Positions 23,987-31,400 of a stretch of DNA of 64,000 nt are shown here, one piece after another. The translations under genes and the position numbers were made by a program. Numbering within the stretch: position 1 is the first letter of the stretch; every line of letters starts with the position of its first letter. Origin of the DNA: Pedobacter sp. AK013 (GTDB taxonomy: Bacteria > Bacteroidota > Bacteroidia > Sphingobacteriales > Sphingobacteriaceae); the NCBI RefSeq assembly GCF_014205835.1, contig NZ_JACHCQ010000017.1:62001-126000 (forward strand), in the 5' to 3' direction. The notes beneath the pieces were generated by a model, which was given only the letters and a program-made list of their open reading frames with translations, was not told where the DNA came from and ran no database searches.

Positions 23987-26359
23987 TTACTTCTTTTCTT
24001 TATCTAAAACTGTAAAAGTTTGCACCAGCCTTTCTCCGTTCTCATCAACCAGGGTTAAAGTATGTTTACCTGGTGGCGGACTAATGGCCAATTGATGAAA
24101 ATTAGTGGTGGTACTAACATATTCATTATCAATATGCCAATATATTTTAGCACTTGGATTTCTGTGTGCTGCATTAATCACAATTTTACCTCTTGTTCCA
24201 TCTAGCTCTAAGGGAATGTAAACTATTGCATTGTTTTTCGGATAAATTACCTCCATTGCACTATTTCCGGCAGAGAGGTCACAGCCAGCTTTAAAAGGAG
24301 GGAGGGATTTATAATCGCTATTTTTTATTTTGTAATAATATTCCATTGCTGGTGGTAAAATAAACCAGCTTTTGTGTTGCATATGTGTTATACTTTCACA
24401 TTGGTCGGTAACCCTAAAAATACCTGTTCTATCCAAATGAATCAGTTTGTGAAAAGGGCAAATGGCAGTCTTTTCTCCTGAAACTGGGACAAGTTCTTGT
24501 GCTACTTCAGTACAGTATTCCCCTGCTTTGTAGCCACTTTTTTTACATATATTAAGCTTTTTGAGTTTGGTTGTGGGCGTTTCGAACCATTTTCCATTGG
24601 GTAATAATCTAAAAATATCGAAGAGTACCGGTGCTGCTGCTTCTATTCCAACAAGACCAGGCCTACCTTCGCCATCGGCATTGCCCACCCAAACGCATAC
24701 CACATAATTTGGGTTTAGGCCTATGGCCCAGGCATCGCGGAAACCAAAACTCGTTCCCGTTTTCCATGCTACCCTTTGCGATGAGGAAAATTGTTCCCAC
24801 AAACCTTCATCACCTGGGCGCATCACTTCTTCCATGGCATTAAAGGTGGCCCATATTGCACCATGGTCTAAAAATGAATTGCGCTGATAATCTTTTTCTT
24901 CTTTGGTTTTATTGTTAAAGTAAGTTGCCTGTTTATAATCTTCAGGATTGTAAAGGCCTTTAAAGGTGTTAAAATGGTTTAGTGTACGTACCATGCCCAT
25001 GTAAGTGTTGGCCAGATCCCACATCGTAACTTCACTGCCACCCAAAATTAACGATAAACCGTAATGATCTGCTGACTGGTTCAGTGTTCCTATCCCCATT
25101 TTTTTTAATTTATCGTAAAAACGTTCATATTTATATTGCTGCAACATTTTTACCGCAGGGATATTTAAGGAGCGGCTCAGCGCTTTATCAGCAGCAATGG
25201 CACCATCATAACCTAAATCATAATTTTGTGGCGAATAGCCCGCTATTTGAGTCGGAATATCTGGAACTAGGGTGTGCGGCAATATAAATCCATCATTCAA
25301 CATACTGGCATAAAGCAAAGGTTTTAAGGTACTACCCGGACTTCGTGGTGCTTTAATCATGTCCACATGGCTTTGCAGTTCGGTATTTTCTGGCTGATAG
25401 ATATTTCCTACATAACTTAATACATGGCCAGTTCTGGTATCAAGTACCAGGGCAGAAATATTGTTGATGTCGTTTGCCCGATAGCGGTTATTGTATCGTT
25501 TTAATATGGCATTAACTTTTAGTTGTATGTTTTCATCCAATGTAGAAGTAATTCTAGTAAAAGAGATTTTAAGACCCGCGCGTTCTACTTTAAAACGGTT
25601 CAATAGATGTGGCGCATTTTGAGGCAAGGGCATAGGCTTACCTGGAACGGGTTCTAACTTAGCTAAATTTGCAGTGGCCTGATCGATATATTTTAGTTTA
25701 GCCAGCTTATCTAATAAATCATTTCTTTTTTTAATTAATCTCGTCGAGTTTTTACCAGGATGAACCAGCGACGGGCTGTTAGGAAGAACGGCCAAGGTGG
25801 CCATCTCACCCCACGAAAGTGTTTTAGCATCGCGACCATAATATCGCCAACTTGCTGCCTCCAAGCCCACCACGTTACTTCCAAAAGGAGCGTTAGCAGC
25901 ATATAAACCTATAATTTCTTCTTTTGAATATTTTATTTCTAAGCGTAAAGCTAAAATCGCTTCCAATAATTTTTGCCAAACCGTTCGGTCTTGTTTTCGT
26001 GATAAACGGATTACCTGCATGGTTAATGTACTGCCGCCACTTACCACGCTTTTAGCCTTCCAGTTTTGCCGCATGGCTCTGCTCATGGCCAATATATCTA
26101 CGCCAAGGTGGCTATAAAACCGTTTATCTTCAAAAGCAATAATGCAATCCTTAAATTTTACCGGAACGCTATCAGCTACAGGGAAACGCCACTGCCCATC
26201 GCTGGCAATTGCGGCACTTAATAAATTACCATTGCTGGCCTCGATAACATAGGAGGTAGGCGTTTTGAAAAGCTTTGATGGTAATGAAAAAAGGAAAGCC
26301 AAAAGCAGTGTAAAGCAGATGAGATCGGAAATAAGGAAAGCTTTTGGGATTTTGTTCAT
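23987..26359 (-). CDS. pbpC: Penicillin-binding protein 1C, bifunctional peptidoglycan synthase
   Basis: This class A PBP of 790 residues is anchored by an N-terminal membrane helix. The glycosyltransferase domain (about 50-230) has the catalytic Glu77 in FEDKRFYSHLGVD and SGGSTLTMQ. The transpeptidase domain (about 295-570) has SPGSTLKP (Ser343, Lys346), SRSLN and the KTG motif in WKTGTSFGFRDAW. A C-terminal BiPBP_C beta-sandwich (about 690-785) identifies the PBP1C type. In many bacteria pbpC sits beside an alpha-2-macroglobulin gene; here that gene is 2 kb upstream and a fic gene intervenes. The ATG directly follows the fic stop (TAAATG), so it is probably translated from the fic message. 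Confidence 0.95.
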   Translation of the reverse strand: MNKIPKAFLISDLICFTLLLAFLFSLPSKLFKTPTSYVIEASNGNLLSAAIASDGQWRFPVADSVPVKFKDCIIAFEDKRFYSHLGVDILAMSRAMRQNWKAKSVVSGGSTLTMQVIRLSRKQDRTVWQKLLEAILALRLEIKYSKEEIIGLYAANAPFGSNVVGLEAASWRYYGRDAKTLSWGEMATLAVLPNSPSLVHPGKNSTRLIKKRNDLLDKLAKLKYIDQATANLAKLEPVPGKPMPLPQNAPHLLNRFKVERAGLKISFTRITSTLDENIQLKVNAILKRYNNRYRANDINNISALVLDTRTGHVLSYVGNIYQPENTELQSHVDMIKAPRSPGSTLKPLLYASMLNDGFILPHTLVPDIPTQIAGYSPQNYDLGYDGAIAADKALSRSLNIPAVKMLQQYKYERFYDKLKKMGIGTLNQSADHYGLSLILGGSEVTMWDLANTYMGMVRTLNHFNTFKGLYNPEDYKQATYFNNKTKEEKDYQRNSFLDHGAIWATFNAMEEVMRPGDEGLWEQFSSSQRVAWKTGTSFGFRDAWAIGLNPNYVVCVWVGNADGEGRPGLVGIEAAAPVLFDIFRLLPNGKWFETPTTKLKKLNICKKSGYKAGEYCTEVAQELVPVSGEKTAICPFHKLIHLDRTGIFRVTDQCESITHMQHKSWFILPPAMEYYYKIKNSDYKSLPPFKAGCDLSAGNSAMEVIYPKNNAIVYIPLELDGTRGKIVINAAHRNPSAKIYWHIDNEYVSTTTNFHQLAISPPPGKHTLTLVDENGERLVQTFTVLDKEKK

Positions 26360-27445
26360 TTAATTTTTTTCTAAAATATCAAGTAATTTATAATTGATAT
26401 AAAGCTTCTCTTTTCCCACTTTTGTTGATTTTAAGAACCCGTTAGATTCTAATGAAGTAAGATAATTTCCTACTGTTTTAGGTGTTCCTAAATTGGCATT
26501 TGTCAGTGTTTGTCGTTTTGTATAAGGTAATTTGAATAAAATTTCAATTAAGTCTTTTGAATACACTTTGGGTAATTTCAATTTAATTTCATCAGCCGTT
26601 ATCTCCATTAATCTGGTGATATTTTCCAATTGGGTTATACCTTTTTTCGCTGTAACTTCTATCATATCTAGCATAAAAATGATGTAAGGTTCCCAATTAT
26701 TATTTTCAGTTACGGCTTTTAGATTTTTATAATAATCATTTTTATTCCTGATGATGTATCCGCTCAAGTAAATGGCAGGAATGTGTAAAAGCTTACTTAT
26801 TTTTAAATATAATAAAAGTAAAATACGTCCGGTTCTGCCATTTCCATCAGCAAAAGGGTGTATTGCCTCAAACTGATAGTGCATGACCGCCATTTTTATT
26901 AAAGGATCGATTTCTTTATTAGTATTTATGAATTTTTCTAAATCGGCTAATTTTTCTCTAATAATGTTTTCACCTGTGGGTGGTGTATAAATCACTTCAC
27001 CTTTATTGTTTTTTAAAGTTGTTCCTGGGGTGTTTCTAATTGCCGCCCGGTTTTGTTTTATACATTGTACGATCTCTATGCATAAATTTGTAGTGATAAA
27101 GGGTTTTTTCTCTAGTTTTTCTAAACCCAACCACAAAGCTTCTTTGTAATTTAAGACCTCCTTGGTTAAACTATTCTCAAAATTACTGTCAGCTACCAGA
27201 TTTTTGTATAATTCATCATTTGTTGTAATAATATTTTCTATTTCTGAACTGGCTTTTGCTTCCTGTAAATGAATGGTATCTAAAAAAAGTGTTGGGTTTG
27301 GTAAATTAACGAGTGCACCATTTAATTGCGCTAGCGCTCTGCTTGCAGAAATTGTTTTAAGCAATATCTTCTTCGTTTCAATATCCTTATTAGGAGGTAA
27401 TAAAGGTAATTTATTGTAAGGTATTTCTCGTTTAAAGTTTTCCAT
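26360..27445 (-). CDS. Fic-family protein, class II, with Fic_N and C-terminal winged helix
   Basis: This 361-residue protein is similar in layout to Shewanella SoFic. A Fic_N region (about 1-90) contains the inhibitory helix motif SSEIEN (Ser66, Glu70, Asn71), which fits [S/T]xxxE[G/N] and marks class II. The Fic core has the complete catalytic motif HPFADGNGRTGR (His196, Asn202, Arg204, Arg207), so it should be an active, self-inhibited AMP-transferase. The C terminus (about 300-361; LTSLESNGFLKSTKVGKEKLY) is a winged-helix domain that could bind DNA. An array of palindromic sites begins 33 bases upstream of its start. Its stop codon touches the pbpC start codon. The target protein is unknown. 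Confidence 0.92.
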   Translation of the reverse strand: MENFKREIPYNKLPLLPPNKDIETKKILLKTISASRALAQLNGALVNLPNPTLFLDTIHLQEAKASSEIENIITTNDELYKNLVADSNFENSLTKEVLNYKEALWLGLEKLEKKPFITTNLCIEIVQCIKQNRAAIRNTPGTTLKNNKGEVIYTPPTGENIIREKLADLEKFINTNKEIDPLIKMAVMHYQFEAIHPFADGNGRTGRILLLLYLKISKLLHIPAIYLSGYIIRNKNDYYKNLKAVTENNNWEPYIIFMLDMIEVTAKKGITQLENITRLMEITADEIKLKLPKVYSKDLIEILFKLPYTKRQTLTNANLGTPKTVGNYLTSLESNGFLKSTKVGKEKLYINYKLLDILEKN

Positions 27446-27477
27446 AACAGAAGTGATTTTTACCTGTATAAATAAAA

Positions 27478-27578
27478 CGAGTGTAAATATAATGAAATTT
27501 TACACTCGTAATTTAAACGAGGGTAAAATTTACACTCGTAATTTAAACGAGGGTAAAATTAAACACATTTTACCCTCG
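27478..27578. promoter_or_regulatory. Operator-like array of six half-sites upstream of fic
   Basis: Six copies of a half-site (CGAGTGTAAA or CGAGGGTAAA) alternate in orientation. Palindrome 1 spans 27478-27508 (10-bp arms), palindrome 2 spans 27518-27538, and palindrome 3 spans 27548-27578 (perfect 12-bp arms). Outer edges fall at 27478, 27508, 27518, 27538, 27548 and 27578, all on a 10-bp grid. A 30-bp exact tandem repeat (27501-27530, 27531-27560) underlies the centre. This looks like an operator for an oligomeric DNA-binding protein. Autoregulation by the Fic winged helix is the simplest guess, not proven. Confidence 0.75.
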
Positions 27579-27705
27579 TTTTTAAAGCATTCTAATAATA
27601 GGAGTGATACAATAACATATTGTATTTCTTAAAGCCATTTCGTGCCTCCATAACAACTAATGTAGGGCGCGGAGTTATAAAAAGGAGCTTAAGCGCACTA
27701 TAAAT

Positions 27706-28341
27706 TTATTTATCAAGCCCCTTATTTAATATCGTTTCAAAAACTGGCTGAAAATGGATTAAAACTTTATCGTTAATGAGTTTGTAATTCTCTTTATCAA
27801 AAACCACATCATCGAATTTGTGATTTTTATAGCCTGGTTCCAAGAGTATTTTAAAATCATTGCTTCCTTTTATGTATCTGATTAAGGAAAAGTTATAGAA
27901 CAACATTGGGCGCTTATCATATATACTTAATGTGGCTATGCCAAAATCGTGATTAAAACCATAAAACATTTGCATAGGATCTGTTATGGTGTAGGCATTT
28001 TTTTTTCTAATCATTATAATTTGATCCAGATTGTTTTTAATGCAGAAATCTTCAGCATAAGCAACCATTTTTTTGTATTTATATCGTTCAGAAAAATACT
28101 CAAGTTCGCTAAAATCAAAATTTTCTAATTCCTTATTTTCGATGTTCTTTTTATTTAAATAAGTAGTTAAAAAAGTTAGCAGATTAAAATTCAAGTCATT
28201 TTCGGCAAGTACTTTTGGTTTAAATGCACCTTTAAGGTAAACATAACCCATTTGGTAGTTAACGTTTGATACAATTCCGGTTTTTTGCGCAATTGAACAC
28301 AAGGGAATGAGAAAAACTAGGATTGTGAATATAATTTTCAT
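27706..28341 (-). CDS. Secreted protein of unknown function
   Basis: The 211-residue protein has a signal peptide (residues 1-18, ending SIAQ). I recognise no family. The mature part has an early NYQMGYVYLKGAFKP segment, a helical region rich in Lys, Glu and Asn, a YAEDFCIKNNLDQIIMI stretch, then several beta-like strands (ATLSIYDKRPMLFYNFSLIRYI). There is one Cys in the mature protein. The gene lies between the alpha-2-macroglobulin gene and the fic operator array, and is 82 bases from the former. It may be cotranscribed with it. Confidence 0.6.
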   Translation of the reverse strand: MKIIFTILVFLIPLCSIAQKTGIVSNVNYQMGYVYLKGAFKPKVLAENDLNFNLLTFLTTYLNKKNIENKELENFDFSELEYFSERYKYKKMVAYAEDFCIKNNLDQIIMIRKKNAYTITDPMQMFYGFNHDFGIATLSIYDKRPMLFYNFSLIRYIKGSNDFKILLEPGYKNHKFDDVVFDKENYKLINDKVLIHFQPVFETILNKGLDK

Positions 28342-28423
28342 TCGGCTGTTTTCTGTTTTTAATTGATTTTCCTTTTTTAATCTTAAGGTCGTAGCGAGAT
28401 GCTACGACCAGTATTTGCCAATT

Positions 28424-31400
28424 TTACTTCACTACTTGCACCCATTTGCCAGCTTCAGTCGCAGAAATATCGTTGTTATACATCGCTTCGCACTGAACGG
28501 CAGATAAATAGTATTTACCTAAATAAGAAGCATTAAGTAATACTTTATAAACTAAACTTTCGCCTTCTCTTACATTAAAATAAGTGAAAACGCGGTCATC
28601 CCTAATATCCTGGTAGGTAAAAGGTGATGAGGCTAAAATACTTTGGTTGTCATTTACACGGGTATTGATGATTTCCCAGCCTGAAGGGAAAATTTGAGTT
28701 AGTGCCATTTGTTCGTAATAGCCCATTCTGCCAGGGTTTTTTACCGTTATTTCTGCATAGAAATCAGTTCCTTGTTTTAAAGTTGTTGGGTCCAGTATTT
28801 TACCATTTAAACGTTTGTAAGTTACGCTCATATCCAATACCTCTGGTCGGTTTGGCAAAAAGTTGTTCTGACCTGCAACTGGTTGTCCTTCTAAAACCAA
28901 ACGAACAAACAATACATTATTACCATTATTGGTAATAGATGCCGTATTTCCTTTAAAGGTTATAGGCGTACTGTTGATGTATTGATTTGAACTTACGGGT
29001 GCCGATTTCCCATCCAGTATATACTGATATTGCAGTTTATTTGCCGATTGATTTGAACCACAGAATTTAGCGATAGCCAACAAACTATAAGCGGTTGTTT
29101 GCGTGCTGTACCAAGTGTTTTCGCCTAATTTTGAAGCTAATGGTTGTAATAAACTCGCGGCTTTTGCTTTCTGACCAAGTAAGGTTAGGGTTTCTAAAAT
29201 CATCGCTTCATCTCGTACATCTGAGCCATAAGTTCCGCCTAATTGTTTGTAAGCCTGAATGGACGTATCTAAACCCCTGATCATATTTTGGGCAACATCA
29301 TTTTGACCAGCCAGTTTATAAGCAGCGGCCAATCGCCATTTTGCAGCGATTGATAAGTATTCAAAAGCTTTTAAACGGTTCATTGCTGCCATTTCGGGCT
29401 TTTTAGCTAAAGCAAGCATGTACAAACGATAGGCCTGGGATAAATCTCCTCCATAAAAATTATTGCTGTTTGGTGCCCAGTTTGCTGCTTTTGATTTTTG
29501 ATAGCGCAATAGCTCATCTAAAAGACCAACAGGAAGGGTATAACCAGCATTTTGTGCTTCAACCAGGAAATGACCGGCATAATTGCTTCCCCATTCATCA
29601 GAAGTGCCTTCACCAGGCCAGTAAGACAAACCGCCATCTGTAGTCTGGAAGCCTTTAATCCGGTTTATTCCAGCTTTAATGTTTTTCTCTGTTGTTGCTT
29701 TTTGCTGTTCATTCAACGGGCTTAATCTATCCAGGAATAATTGGGGAAATATCCCCGAGGTAGTTTGCTCTATGCAACCATGTGGATATTGAATAAGGTA
29801 ACTCAATCTTTTGCCAAGGCTGATTGCAGGGATAGAAGAGACCTCTAATGAACCAGAATTTGTTCCTGTCATACCGATTGGTAAATAGTTAACAGCCCAT
29901 TTGGTATGCGGTTGAACAGTTGCTGATACCACATTAGTTACGTAAGGATTTGGATTTCTGATATCCATTTCCACATCATAAACTGTTTTTTCGGCGCCAC
30001 TTTGTGCAATCACTTTTACTTTGGCAATGCCTACTGTGTTGGGTGCTTTAACTTCAAAATAGGTCATTTGCTCGCCTGTTTGTTTGTAGTAAAGCTGCTG
30101 TTTGTTACTGCCTTGAACAATTAAATTACTTGCTTGAAGTTGTACTGATACATTTTTTAGGTTATTCTCTGTGGCAAAAACGGTTACTGGCAAGGTGAAA
30201 CTTTCTCCCGGACCAATAACTCTTGGCAGGGTAGCCAAAACCATTAATGGCTTTTTAACCTGAACCGATTTTTCGGTAAAACCATATGCAGCATCCTGTC
30301 CGGCAACTACCATAGCTCTTACTGCACCTATATACTGTGGTAATTTAAACTTATGTGTTTTACTTTCGCCTTTGCTAATGGTAAATGGTCCCATAAATTT
30401 AACCACTGCTTTAAAACGGTTAGCTTTTGCAGGATTTAAGTTCTTGTTGATACTACCATCACCACCAATGCTTAAAATACGTTCTAAATTTCCGCCCCAC
30501 GCACCTAAAACATAGTCGAATAAATCCCATGTTCTTACCCCCAATCCTTCTCGGGCATAAAATGCGCCATGTGGATCTGGTGTTTTAAATCGGGTTAAGT
30601 CTAGCAAACCTTCATCTACAAGGGCAATGGTATAGGTCATTGCTTTGCCATTCTGTTCACCAACAGTGATGGTGTTTTCGGTTTCGGGTTTGATTTTATC
30701 CAACATTTTTATGGTTGGTTTTAGGATGGTTTGCGGATCTTCAACCGAAAGTGGAATAGCACCATACATCCTGATTGGTAAATCGTTTACCGTTTGGGCA
30801 TGCGGCTGTAATAAAGTGATATTGGCAAAAACATTAGGTGCCATCTCTTTCTCCGCCTTAAACTTAAATTGCGTTTGCCCGGCTTTGGTATCTATCCAGA
30901 AAGTTTTTAATACCCGGCTTCCATTTTCAATGGAGATTAATGCTCTTCCATTTTTACCCGTTGGAATGGTTAAAGTAATATCTTTTCCAACAGTGAATTT
31001 TTCTTTATTAGCCGTGAAAGATAACATAGACGCCTCTGTTGGGTTGCTGCCCTGTTCGCGCTGTGCCCAGCCCGGCCAATCTACATAAACAGATTTTCCG
31101 GTAACATGTCCACCATTTACATCGCGTACTAAAATAAGATAACGGCCCCACTCTGGTTCGTCAACACGTAAATTCCAGCTTCCTTTCCCGTTAAATAAGT
31201 TTATCTGATGACTTTCTACCAGCTTGTTGTACTGGTTTTGGGTAAAGTTGGCGTAGGTATATTGATCATCCTGTTCCCACCACCAGCGCCATTGCGTTTT
31301 ATATAATTCTACCTGAACGGTTTTGCTTCCACTCAATAATTTTCCGTCGGTATTTACATTTACAATTTCTATTTTATGGTCTTTTCCAGTAACCAGCATG

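Noticed and set aside
27501..27560. Two exact 30-bp tandem units as a possible CRISPR array
   Set aside because: The units are contiguous without spacers and consist of palindromic half-sites; an operator array explains them better.
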